The position numbers were made by a program, and so were the translations under genes. The notes under the pieces were generated by a model. That model was not told where the DNA came from, searched no databases, and worked only from the letters and a program-made list of their open reading frames with translations. Of a stretch of DNA of 18,323 nt, positions 7,961-15,539 are shown piece by piece. Position 1 is the first letter of the stretch; each line of letters starts with the position of its first letter. Origin of the DNA: an uncultured Gemmatimonadota bacterium (GTDB lineage: Bacteria; Gemmatimonadota; Gemmatimonadetes; Gemmatimonadales; GWC2-71-9). Location: NCBI GenBank assembly GCA_937961295.1, contig CALGOK010000112.1:1-18323 (forward strand). The letters run 5' to 3'.

Positions 7961-10224
7961 TCGATCACCTCGATGCGGCGCTGCCGCTCGACCTCGCGGT
8001 CGTCGCCCGTGCGCACCTTCACGACGATCAGGTAGTTCCCTGGCTCGACCCGTTCGAGCGAGAGCTCTCGCGCGATCCGGTCGATCCCCCCCGGGTGGGT
8101 GCGGTCGAACTCGAGCTTGAGCGCGGTGCCCCCGCCGAAGATCCGCCGGAGGATCCCGCCGCCACCCTCGCGCCGGACGGTGAGCTCGATCTCGTACTCC
8201 TCGCCCGGCGCGAGCCCGGTCACCTCGAAGTAGAGCAGCGCGGCCTCGTCGCGGGGGTAGCGCGACAGCGGGTTGACCCACGCCGTGTCACCGCCGGGGA
8301 CCAGCCACGGCAGCGGCACCGACCGCGTCCCCAGCGCCAGGTCACTGAGGCCGGGGTCCGGGCCCAGGGGCGACGGCACCCGGATCTCCTGTCGTGCGGT
8401 GACCACGCCGCCCATGTCGGTCTGCAGCGCCACCCGCGCGGTGAGCAGCCCGGGCGGGACGCTCACCGGGAGGCGCCCCAGCAACAGCTGCGACTCGCCG
8501 ATCGGCTGCGAGGCGAGGAACGACCGGGTGGTGTCCACGCGCGCCACCGTCGTCCCGTCCAGCGACAGCACCGAGGCGCGGATCCGCACCGGATACGCGT
8601 AGCCCTGTTCCACCTCGCGGACGCCGAGCTCGCGCCCGGGAATGGCGAAGGCCAGTTGCAGCTGCGGGCCGTCGGCATCGGAGCCGACGGCGAGGACCCG
8701 CAGGTGGGCGTCGATCTCGTCGCCGAGGTCGAGGGTCCACGAGTCGCTCGTGGTGCCGATCGCGATCGACCGGCGCCCGATCGCGCGCTCCTCGGTGAGC
8801 AGCTGCGCGCTGCCGCTGCGCCCCGCGCCGAGCAGTCGCGAATAGAGCGGGTCGAACGACTCGCGCGAGAGGATCAACCCCTCGACGTGCCGCTCCAGCG
8901 AGCTGGCGGTGGGATCGCTGCTCAGCCTGGTGAGGTCGCGCATGGCCACGGTGGCCGCGTAGTCGAGCACGTCGAAGAGCGACTCGACCAGCCGGAAGTC
9001 CTGGACATCCTGCCGCGCCACGAAGTGGAACACCAGGTCGGGACCCTCGCGCCGGTAGATCCACGACTCGTTCGGCTCGATCCCCGGCGCGTTGTACTGG
9101 GTGCGCTCGTCCGGCTCGCCGTGCCGGATGTAGATCACGCCGCGATCGTCGTACTCGTTCTGCGTGGAGCGGTAGCGCTCGGCGATTCCGTACTGGCGAT
9201 TCTCGCTCACGAGGCGGTAGCTGCGGCGGGCCACGTCGAGCCGGCGGTAGTGCTCCGCCACGCGGCTGCCGCGCGGGTGCAGCTCGTCGTCATCGCGCAG
9301 CGTCCAGAAGTCGCGCACCAGTGCCACGCGCGCCTCCGGGTCGGCTGCGTCGAATGCGCGCAGCGTCGAGTCGGGATAGAGCGTCGCAAGGTCCTCGCGG
9401 AAGAGGGCGAGGGTCGCACTGTCGGCCGACTCGAGCGCGCGATACCAGAGCCCGGTGGCCATCGGGTTCCCCTGCAGGAACCTGGTGCGCGCCAGCTCGT
9501 ACCGGGCCATCGCGTTGGTGCTGTCGCGATCGAGCAGCCGCGTGAGGGCAGCGGCCGACGAATCGAGCGATCCCGCGACCCGCTCGACCCGGCCCCGCGC
9601 CAGCAGCACCGCGGGGGAGCGCGCGGAGGCGGTGCGCGAGGCCCGCCGCAGTGCCGCCAGCGCCACATCCATCCGGGCGTTGATGCGCTGCCGAAGCGCG
9701 GTGTTCGACAGCTCCACCAGCCCCGCCACGAACCCCGGGTCCACCTCGGCGCTCTTGGCGAAGGCGTTGGCCGACCGGGTGAGGGCGTCGCGACCGAGCA
9801 TCGTCTGCAGCCCCTCGACCAGGGTCACCTCGGAGTCGCCGAGGCCGAGCTCGGCCACGCCGAGGCCGTACCAGCCGTAGGGCCACTCGGGCTGTTCCTG
9901 GATCGCCCACTCGAACTCGCCGCCGGCCTCGTCGAAGTGGCGCCGGGCCGCACCCCGGTCGCCGGCGGCATCGGCGAGCTCGCCAAGCCGCACCGCGACG
10001 AACCCGAGCCGCAGGTGCAGCACGGCGTTGTCGCGGTCGCGGCGCGCCTCGGCGATGAGGTCGGCCTCGAGCCGCTTGAGGGCGGCCGGCTCGCTGATTG
10101 CCTCGAGCGAGTCACGGAACCGCTCCAGGGACACCCGCTGGGCGTTCGACTGCGCCCCGGCCGCGGCGGCGGGCGGGAGCAGCAGGGCGAGCGTGGCGAG
10201 GACCGTGAGGGGGCGTCGGCGCAT
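7957..10224 (-). CDS. Exported TPR/GWxTD-like protein (first gene of operon)
   Basis: A 755-aa predicted secreted protein that opens the three-gene operon. The signal peptide is residues 1 to about 24 (MRRRPLTVLATLALLLPPAAAAGAQ). Helical TPR-like repeats span about 26-290; WPYGWYGLGVAELG (114-127) is mirrored by WPWPWYGLGLAEAR in the third gene. The GWxTD-like core (about 300-430) contains VRDFWTLRD (303-311), AEHYRRLDVARRSY (323-336), EYDDRGVIYIRHGEPDER (357-374) and NESWIY (385-390). Beta-rich repeats occupy about 480-755. Of the three copies this is closest to the usual family pattern, yet G-W-x-T-D is replaced by N-E-Y-D-D. The ATG at 10224 is preceded at six bases by TAGATT, a possible -10 for a leaderless message. 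The PP2C phosphatase gene is divergent. Function unknown; a structural or assembly role outside the cytoplasm is an inference. Confidence 0.9.
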   Translation of the reverse strand: MRRRPLTVLATLALLLPPAAAAGAQSNAQRVSLERFRDSLEAISEPAALKRLEADLIAEARRDRDNAVLHLRLGFVAVRLGELADAAGDRGAARRHFDEAGGEFEWAIQEQPEWPYGWYGLGVAELGLGDSEVTLVEGLQTMLGRDALTRSANAFAKSAEVDPGFVAGLVELSNTALRQRINARMDVALAALRRASRTASARSPAVLLARGRVERVAGSLDSSAAALTRLLDRDSTNAMARYELARTRFLQGNPMATGLWYRALESADSATLALFREDLATLYPDSTLRAFDAADPEARVALVRDFWTLRDDDELHPRGSRVAEHYRRLDVARRSYRLVSENRQYGIAERYRSTQNEYDDRGVIYIRHGEPDERTQYNAPGIEPNESWIYRREGPDLVFHFVARQDVQDFRLVESLFDVLDYAATVAMRDLTRLSSDPTASSLERHVEGLILSRESFDPLYSRLLGAGRSGSAQLLTEERAIGRRSIAIGTTSDSWTLDLGDEIDAHLRVLAVGSDADGPQLQLAFAIPGRELGVREVEQGYAYPVRIRASVLSLDGTTVARVDTTRSFLASQPIGESQLLLGRLPVSVPPGLLTARVALQTDMGGVVTARQEIRVPSPLGPDPGLSDLALGTRSVPLPWLVPGGDTAWVNPLSRYPRDEAALLYFEVTGLAPGEEYEIELTVRREGGGGILRRIFGGGTALKLEFDRTHPGGIDRIARELSLERVEPGNYLIVVKVRTGDDREVERQRRIEVIE

Positions 10225-10230
10225 GGGCAG

Positions 10231-10264
10231 AATCTACCGGGAATCCAGGGAGTACTACTGTCAA
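10231..10264 (-). promoter_or_regulatory. Candidate promoter of the GWxTD-like operon
   Basis: On the minus strand an exact TTGACA (10259-10264) lies upstream of TAGATT (10231-10236), which fits the TANNNT pattern of -10 boxes. TAGATT is six bases from the ATG at 10224, so transcription would start at or next to the start codon, giving a leaderless mRNA; no Shine-Dalgarno is visible to contradict this. The 22-bp spacing between the two hexamers is too long for a standard sigma-70 promoter, so they may not act together. Confidence 0.35.
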
Positions 10265-10334
10265 GGACGAGTGAGGTGGCGCGGGGTGGACAACCGGGCA
10301 GGCAGCCGAAACCGTCCCCCTAAGGTCGTGGGCG

Positions 10335-10353
10335 AACGCGAGTTAGCCGCGTT
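10335..10353. promoter_or_regulatory. Operator-like inverted repeat upstream of the PP2C promoter
   Basis: AACGCG (10335-10340) and CGCGTT (10348-10353) are exact inverted arms separated by 7 bp. They end five bases before the -35 hexamer of the phosphatase promoter and lie in the shared gap between two divergent transcription units. The size and position suit a dimeric regulator, but no matching family was recognised. Short GC-rich arms like these can also occur by chance. Confidence 0.3.
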
Positions 10354-10358
10354 TCGCG

Positions 10359-10387
10359 TTGACGCCCCCCGGGGTGGATCCTATTTT
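10359..10387 (+). promoter_or_regulatory. Sigma-70-like promoter of the PP2C phosphatase gene
   Basis: TTGACG (10359-10364, 5 of 6 to TTGACA) and TATTTT (10382-10387, 4 of 6 to TATAAT) are separated by exactly 17 bp. This is the best promoter match noticed in the window and sits in the right place, giving a leader of roughly 60 bases before the ATG at 10458. Confidence 0.6.
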
Positions 10388-10457
10388 CCCCCGGTCGTGC
10401 CGCCGGCACTGGCGCGGCGGTCACCGATCGCCGACCGTTGGCCACCCGAACGGGACC

Positions 10458-11477
10458 ATGACCACGCCGCCCATTCGCGCCACGCTCTTCGCGATCACCG
10501 ACCGCGGCCGTACTCGTGACCACAACGAGGACACCTTCCTCGTGGCCGACCTCGCGACCCGCGAGGCGTTGCGCAACTCGCGCCGCGAGGAGCATGCGAT
10601 TTCCGACCGCGGGATGATCTTCCTCGTGGCCGACGGGATGGGGGGCGCCGCGGCCGGCGAGCTGGCCAGCGAGATGGCCGCCGTCGAGATCCACCGCCAG
10701 ATGGTCGATGGCTGGACCGCCGCCCCGCTCGGCACCGAGGAGACGTTCGCGACGAACCTGCGGCGCGCCGTCGAGGCGGCCAACGGCCAGCTGCACGGCT
10801 ACGCCTCCTCCCACCCCGAGGTCCGCGGGATGGGCACCACCGCGACCGTGGTGGGTGTCTGGCGCGACCGCATCTACCTCGCCCAGATCGGCGACTCCCG
10901 CGCCTACCTCATCCGCGGCAGCCAGGCCCGGCAGCTCACGCGCGACCAGTCGCTCACGCAGCGACTGGTGGAGGTGGGCGAGCTGACCGAAGAGGAAGCC
11001 GAGACCAGCGAGCGACGCAACATCATCCTGCAGGCGCTCGGCCCCGACGAGCGGGTGAAGGTCGACCTCAGCTGGCAGATGCTGCAGCGCGACGACCTGC
11101 TGATCCTCTGTTCGGACGGCCTGTCGAGCGTGGTGCGGCGGGCCGACATCGCCGAGGTCGCGAACAGCAGCGGGGACGTGCAGGACATTGGCGAACGGCT
11201 CGTGGCGCTCGCCAACGAGCGCGGCGGGCCCGACAACATCACGATCGTGGTGGTGCGGTTCGACGGCGAGGGGCTTCCGGACCAGTCGGCCGACGAGCCC
11301 GGCTACCACGAGTACCCCCAGGCCGACGAGCGTCCGGCCCTGCAGCCCACCGCCGCGTTCCCCGCCGCCACGCCGCCCGTGGTGCCCCCCGAGGAGCGTC
11401 GCGGCTCGCCCACCACGGTCGCCCTGATCGGGCTCGGCGTGCTGCTGGCATTGATTGCGGTGGCGCTGCTGACGTAG
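10458..11477 (+). CDS. PP2C-type Ser/Thr protein phosphatase with C-terminal membrane anchor
   Basis: Removes phosphate from Ser/Thr residues, typically opposing Hanks-type kinases. The 339-aa protein has a full PP2C/PPM domain at residues about 5-268. Metal-site and core motifs are RDHNED (20-25), VADGMGG (57-63), GMGTTAT (124-130), IGDSRAYLIR (144-153), CSDGL (218-222) and GGPDNIT (256-262). A Pro/Glu-rich linker (about 270-316) leads to a single hydrophobic helix (about 318-337) at the extreme C-terminus, so the enzyme is probably tail-anchored with its catalytic domain in the cytoplasm. The ATG at 10458 is chosen because the PP2C domain begins right after it; the 33 further upstream residues in frame run across the promoter. 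It is transcribed alone, divergent from the GWxTD-like operon, and ends at a palindromic repeat. No cognate kinase is present in the window. Confidence 0.94.
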   Translation: MTTPPIRATLFAITDRGRTRDHNEDTFLVADLATREALRNSRREEHAISDRGMIFLVADGMGGAAAGELASEMAAVEIHRQMVDGWTAAPLGTEETFATNLRRAVEAANGQLHGYASSHPEVRGMGTTATVVGVWRDRIYLAQIGDSRAYLIRGSQARQLTRDQSLTQRLVEVGELTEEEAETSERRNIILQALGPDERVKVDLSWQMLQRDDLLILCSDGLSSVVRRADIAEVANSSGDVQDIGERLVALANERGGPDNITIVVVRFDGEGLPDQSADEPGYHEYPQADERPALQPTAAFPAATPPVVPPEERRGSPTTVALIGLGVLLALIAVALLT

Positions 11478-11478
11478 G

Positions 11479-11587
11479 GCGACAGCGCGAGGGGCGAAGG
11501 GCGAGGGGCGAGACGCAAGATCAGGTGCGGCGCGCAATGGTCAGATCACCGCAGCCGCCCCTCGCCCTTCGCCCCTCGCCTTGTCGC
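11479..11587. repeat. Heptad palindromic repeat, copy B (convergent junction)
   Basis: GCGACAGCGCG (11479-11489) is followed by AGGGGCG, AAGGGCG and AGGGGCG. A spacer of about 46 bases follows, and then the mirrored units CCCTCGC, CCTTCGC and CCCTCGC, closing with CTTGTCGC. It begins one base after the PP2C stop and ends two bases before the anmK stop, so it fills the whole convergent gap. This is a natural place for a bidirectional terminator, although no T-run follows either arm. Confidence 0.9.
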
Positions 11588-11589
11588 GC

Positions 11590-12699
11590 CTAGGCCGGCG
11601 CGATCGACCCCAGCACCCGCATCCCGCGCGCGCCGGTCACCGAGGGCAGGTTCCCCGGTTGTCCGTGCACCGCGAGCCAGCCGAGCAGCGCAAATGCCAC
11701 CGCCTCCTTGGCGTCGGCGCTGAAGAATTCCTCGTCGAACCGGCGCAACGCGATGCCGTGGCCGTCAAACGCGCGGGCCAGCTCGCGCATCAGCAGCGGA
11801 TGGTGCGTGCCGCCGCCTGCCACCACCACGTCGCCCGCCGGCGGCAGGTGGTCGCGACAGAAGCGCACCACCGACGCGACCGTGAGGGCGACCGCCGTGC
11901 GCACGCCGTCGGCCCCGGGGACGCGGCGATGGAGTCGCTGCGCGTAGTCGGCGCCGAACACCTCGCGCCCGGTGCTCTTGGGAGGCGGCAGCGCGAACCA
12001 GGGATCGGCGAGCAGTTCCTCGAGCACCGCGGCGTTGACCGCGCCCCGCTCGGCGAGGGTGCCGCCGGCGTCGTACGGCAGGTTGGCGTCGACCAGCCGG
12101 GCGATCGCATCGATCACCGCCATCCCCGGGCCGCTGTCGCCGGCGATCACGCCCTCGAGCTCGGCGCGGCGCGGCACCCACGTGGCGTTGGCCATCCCGC
12201 CGACGTTGAGGAGGATCCGGGGTCGCTCGGCATGCCCGAAGCAGAGCGCGTCGGCGAGCGGCACCAGCGGCGCCCCCTGCCCTCCCGCAGCCACATCGCG
12301 AGCGCGGAAGTCGTGCACCACCCGCACCCCGAAGCGCTCGGCCAGGTGCGCCGCGGCGCCGAGCTGCAGCGTGACCACCGGCGGCTCGTGCCACAGCGTC
12401 TGCCCCGGGAAGGCGATGCACCCCAGCTCGTCGGCGCGGCGATGACCCTCGGCGAGCACCAGGTCCACCGCATCGGCCGCCCAGCCGGCGATCGCGGCAT
12501 GCAGTCGCGCCACGTCGGCGATCGGGCCCCCGGCCAGCACGGCCTCGAGCTGCGCGCGCTCGACCACGGAATACGGCCGGTGCGCGAACGCGAGCAATCG
12601 CACATCGGTGGGACCGGCGATCCGCACCAGCGCCGCATCCATGCCGTCGAGCGAGGTGCCCGACATCAGCCCCACCACCAGCATCGGTGCCTCGCTCAT
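11590..12699 (-). CDS. anmK: Anhydro-N-acetylmuramic acid kinase
   Basis: Cytoplasmic enzyme of peptidoglycan recycling: it hydrolyses the 1,6-anhydro ring of anhydro-MurNAc and phosphorylates it with ATP to MurNAc-6-phosphate. The 369-aa length is normal for the family. Diagnostic motifs are the N-terminal GLMSGTSLDGMDAAL (10-24), FPGQTLWHEP (97-106), VHDFRARDVAAGGQGAPLVP (128-147), LLNVGGMAN (163-171) and GDSGPGM (187-193), where D188 matches the catalytic Asp of the DTGPGN motif (here Ser replaces Thr). VAGGGTHHPLLM forms the C-terminal ATPase-fold segment. The start is ATG at 12699, in an ATGA overlap with the murQ stop. An ATG five codons later is possible but less attractive. Its product is the substrate of MurQ, encoded just before it. 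Confidence 0.95.
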   Translation of the reverse strand: MSEAPMLVVGLMSGTSLDGMDAALVRIAGPTDVRLLAFAHRPYSVVERAQLEAVLAGGPIADVARLHAAIAGWAADAVDLVLAEGHRRADELGCIAFPGQTLWHEPPVVTLQLGAAAHLAERFGVRVVHDFRARDVAAGGQGAPLVPLADALCFGHAERPRILLNVGGMANATWVPRRAELEGVIAGDSGPGMAVIDAIARLVDANLPYDAGGTLAERGAVNAAVLEELLADPWFALPPPKSTGREVFGADYAQRLHRRVPGADGVRTAVALTVASVVRFCRDHLPPAGDVVVAGGGTHHPLLMRELARAFDGHGIALRRFDEEFFSADAKEAVAFALLGWLAVHGQPGNLPSVTGARGMRVLGSIAPA

Positions 12700-13619
12700 C
12701 GCGACTCCAGGCCCGGCGGTGGGCCGAGCAATCGGCGAAGGTGGCGATCGACCCCGTCGAGCCGACGCACCGCCTCGTCGCGCGTCACGCCCAGGTGCAG
12801 CATCGCGATGGCCGTCCGGACGCTCCCGTCGGCGGCCACGATTGCCGCGCGCGCGGCCTCGCGCTCCACGCCGAGCACCTCCATCACGATCCGCTCGCCG
12901 CGGTCGCGAAGCTTGGCGTTGCGTGCCTGCAGGTCGACCATGAGGTTGCCGTAGGTCTTGCCGATCCGCACCAGCGCGCCGGTGGTGAGCACGTTGAGCA
13001 CCAGCTTGGTGGCGGTGCCGGCCTTGAGCCGCGTGCTCCCCGTCACCAGCTCGGGGCCGACGTCCACGTGGATCAGCACGTCGGCGAGCGCGCGGGCGTC
13101 GGCACCCGGCGTGGCACAGGTGACGAACACCGTGGCGGCCCCGCGTTCGCGCGCCGCGCCGAGCGCCCCCAGCACGTACGGCGTGCTGCCGCTCGCCGCG
13201 ATGCCGGTGACCACGTCGCCCGCGGCGACGCCGCGCGCGGTGATCGACTCTGCCCCGGCGGCCGGATCGTCCTCGGCGCCCTCGATCGAGCGGGTGAGTG
13301 CCGCCTCGCCCCCGGCAATGATCCCCTGGACCAGCTCGGGGTCGGTGCCGAAGGTGGGCGGGCACTCCGAGGCGTCGAGCACACCGAGCCGCCCGGAGGT
13401 GCCGGCGCCGACGTAGAAGAGCCGCCGCCCCGCCCGGAACGCGGCCTCGACCATGCCAATCGCCTCGGCGATCGGCGCGCGGGCCCGGGCCACCGCGGCG
13501 GGGACGGTGGCGTCCTCGGCGAGGAAGAGGTCCACCAGCGCGGCGGGCTCCAGCTCGTCGATGTCGACCGAGCGCGGATTGCGCCGCTCGGTGTCGCGCG
13601 GCGGGACCGGGGCGCTCAC
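12696..13619 (-). CDS. murQ: N-acetylmuramic acid 6-phosphate etherase
   Basis: Cleaves the D-lactyl ether of MurNAc-6-phosphate to give GlcNAc-6-phosphate and D-lactate. The 307-aa protein is full length for the family, with one SIS sugar-phosphate isomerase domain (about 50-240) and a helical UBA-like C-terminus. Motifs are ERRNPRSVDIDEL (11-23), YVGAGTSGRLGVLDASECPPTFG (69-91, with the catalytic Glu at position 85), SIEGAEDD (111-118, the second catalytic acid), GIAASGSTPYVLGAL and STRLKAGTATKLVLN. The start is GTG at 13619, agreeing with where family members begin; no strong Shine-Dalgarno is seen. Translationally coupled to anmK and divergent from ggt. Together murQ and anmK feed cell-wall amino sugars back to GlcNAc metabolism. 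Confidence 0.96.
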   Translation of the reverse strand: MSAPVPPRDTERRNPRSVDIDELEPAALVDLFLAEDATVPAAVARARAPIAEAIGMVEAAFRAGRRLFYVGAGTSGRLGVLDASECPPTFGTDPELVQGIIAGGEAALTRSIEGAEDDPAAGAESITARGVAAGDVVTGIAASGSTPYVLGALGAARERGAATVFVTCATPGADARALADVLIHVDVGPELVTGSTRLKAGTATKLVLNVLTTGALVRIGKTYGNLMVDLQARNAKLRDRGERIVMEVLGVEREAARAAIVAADGSVRTAIAMLHLGVTRDEAVRRLDGVDRHLRRLLGPPPGLESR

Positions 13620-13652
13620 GGTCGGCCGCTCGGGGTGGTCGAGGAGGGGATC

Positions 13653-13679
13653 ACGGCGCTTAAGTTAGGTGTCTCCGCG
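13653..13679 (+). promoter_or_regulatory. Candidate -10 and ribosome-binding area for ggt
   Basis: The 60-bp gap between murQ and the upstream ggt start contains TAAGTT (13661-13666), a TANNNT-type -10 candidate. It overlaps a short CTTAAG palindrome and is followed by AGGTG (13667-13671), eight bases before the in-frame ATG at 13680. If AGGTG is the ribosome-binding site, translation starts at 13680; if TAAGTT is the -10, AGGTG is not transcribed and the later ATG at 13731 is more likely. No good -35 was found. Confidence 0.3.
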
Positions 13680-13730
13680 ATGCCGGACCACACGGCGCCC
13701 TCCTCCACCATCTCCGCCCGGGTTCCCGAC

Positions 13731-15455
13731 ATGCTGCCACGCCGCGCCACGCGCGCCCTGCCGCTCCTCCTGATCCTCGCCGGGTGCGCCCCTGCGGCCC
13801 GCGCCCCCGTCACCCTGCCCGCTGAATGGCGGCACACCGGTCGGGCCATCGTGAGCCAGGGCGAGCAGGCGATGGTGGTCTCCTCGCACCCGATCGCCAG
13901 CGCGGTGGGTCGCGACATCCTGCGCGCCGGCGGCAACGCCGTCGATGCCGCGGTGGCCGTGGGCTTCGCCCTCGCGGTGGTGCACCCGGTGGCCGGCAAC
14001 ATCGGCGGCGGCGGGTTCATGGTGATGCGGATGGCCGACGGCGGCACCTACGCGCTCGACTACCGCGAGACCGCCCCGGCCGCGGCGACGCGCGACATGT
14101 ATCTCGACGCCCGCGGCGAGCTCACCGACAAGTCGCGGGTCGGCCACCTCGCGGCCGGCGTCCCCGGCGCCGTGGCGGGGATGCTCGCCGCCCATGAGCG
14201 CTTCGGCCGCCTCCCGCGCGCCGCGGTGCTTGACCCCGCGATCCGGCTCGCCCGCGACGGCTTCGTGCTCGACGACCATCGCGCGGGTTCGCTGCGCGGC
14301 GCGGCGCGCCGCCTGGCGCAGTTCGACGGCAGCGCCCGGCAGTTCCTGATCAACGGCACCGGCGGCCCGCCGGACGGTCACCTGCTGGTGCAGGCCGACC
14401 TCGCGCGCACCCTCGAGGCGATCAAGGCGCACGGCCGCGACGGGTTCTATCGGGGGTGGGTGGCCGACTCGCTCGAGGCCGAGATGCGCCGCGGCAACGG
14501 CATCATGACGGCGGCCGACCTGGCGGCGTACGAGGCGAAGTGGCGCGACCCGATCCGGATCGACTATCGCGGCCACGTGATCTGGTCGATGCCGCCGGCG
14601 TCGAGCGGCGGTGCCACGCTGGCGATGATCCTCAACATGCTGGAGGCGTGGGACCCGTTGCCGGCGTGGGGGTCGCCGGAACTGCTGCACCTGCAGGCGG
14701 AGACGATGCGCCGCGCGTTCACCGACCGCAACCGTTTCCTCGGCGATCCCGAGTTCGAGTCGGTGCCGCTGGCGCGGCTGGTGTCCAAGGCGCACGCCGC
14801 CGAGCGGCGTGCCGACATCGATCCGGCCCGCGCGACGCCCACGCCACCGTTCGACCCGTCGATCGTCGAGGGCAACAACACCACGCACTACTCGGTCGTC
14901 GATGCCGACGGCAATGCCGTGTCCACCACCACCACCATCAACTGGGGATACGGCTCCTACGTGACGGTGCGCGGCGCCGGGTTCCTGCTCAACAACGAGA
15001 TGGACGACTTCGCCGCCGCCCCCGGCCGTCCCAATGGATTCGGCCTGGTGCAGGGCGAGGTCAACGCGATCGAGCCCGGCAAGCGGATGCTCTCCGCGAT
15101 GACGCCGAGCGTGGTGGTGGGACCCGACGGCGCGCTCAAGATGGTCGTCGGCTCGCCGGGCGGGCCGACGATCATCACCCAGGTGTTCCACGTGATCACC
15201 AACGTGATCGACCATGGCATGACGCTCGCCGAGGCGGTCGAGGCGCCGCGGAGCCACCACCAGGCCCTTCCCGACCAGCTGCGGCTGGAAGGCCCCAACG
15301 GCTACCGCGAGGCCACGCTCGACGCCCTCCGCGCGATGGGCCACACGCTCGACGTCGGCGGCGGCTGGGGCGACTTCCAGGCGATCATGCGCACCCCGCG
15401 AGGGTGGGTGGGAGTCAGCGATCCGCGCGCAGGGGGAGGGGGCGCGGGGTACTGA
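13731..15455 (+). CDS. ggt: Gamma-glutamyltransferase, predicted lipoprotein
   Basis: Transfers or hydrolyses the gamma-glutamyl group of glutathione and related peptides outside the cytoplasm; the proenzyme cleaves itself into two subunits. From the ATG at 13731 the product is 574 aa. A lipoprotein signal MLPRRATRALPLLLILAGC has its lipobox Cys at residue 19, implying a membrane-anchored large subunit. GGT marks are NIGGGGFMV, the autoprocessing nucleophile T384 in NNTTHYSVVDADGNAVSTT (small subunit 384-574), and VGSPGGPTI, which forms the oxyanion hole. An in-frame ATG at 13680, preceded by AGGTG, would add 17 residues; 13731 is preferred because it gives a standard signal peptide. Divergent from murQ-anmK, so it may contribute to use of cell-wall or peptide material (inference). 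Lipid anchoring differs from the soluble periplasmic E. coli enzyme. Confidence 0.95.
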   Translation: MLPRRATRALPLLLILAGCAPAARAPVTLPAEWRHTGRAIVSQGEQAMVVSSHPIASAVGRDILRAGGNAVDAAVAVGFALAVVHPVAGNIGGGGFMVMRMADGGTYALDYRETAPAAATRDMYLDARGELTDKSRVGHLAAGVPGAVAGMLAAHERFGRLPRAAVLDPAIRLARDGFVLDDHRAGSLRGAARRLAQFDGSARQFLINGTGGPPDGHLLVQADLARTLEAIKAHGRDGFYRGWVADSLEAEMRRGNGIMTAADLAAYEAKWRDPIRIDYRGHVIWSMPPASSGGATLAMILNMLEAWDPLPAWGSPELLHLQAETMRRAFTDRNRFLGDPEFESVPLARLVSKAHAAERRADIDPARATPTPPFDPSIVEGNNTTHYSVVDADGNAVSTTTTINWGYGSYVTVRGAGFLLNNEMDDFAAAPGRPNGFGLVQGEVNAIEPGKRMLSAMTPSVVVGPDGALKMVVGSPGGPTIITQVFHVITNVIDHGMTLAEAVEAPRSHHQALPDQLRLEGPNGYREATLDALRAMGHTLDVGGGWGDFQAIMRTPRGWVGVSDPRAGGGGAGY

Positions 15456-15456
15456 C

Positions 15457-15528
15457 GCGACAGCGCGAAGGGCGAGGGGCGAAGGGCGCAACCATCCGCC
15501 CCTCGCTCCTCGCCCTTCGCGCTGTCGC
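15457..15528. repeat. Heptad palindromic repeat, copy C (convergent junction)
   Basis: GCGACAGCGCG (15457-15467), AAGGGCG, AGGGGCG and AAGGGCG are followed by a spacer of about 10 bases. The mirrored units CCCCTCGC, TCCTCGC and CCTTCGC then end in GCTGTCGC. This copy is the most symmetrical of the three: its outer 18 bp, GCGACAGCGCGAAGGGCG and its complement, pair exactly. It starts two bases after the ggt stop and ends 11 bases before the stop of the convergent lipoprotein gene. Confidence 0.9.
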
Positions 15529-15539
15529 TGCCGACGGCT

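Noticed and set aside
12687..13679. Plus-strand open frame extending ggt upstream across murQ
   Set aside because: It opposes the well-supported murQ gene and has no domain; the GGT protein with its lipoprotein signal starts at 13680 or 13731.
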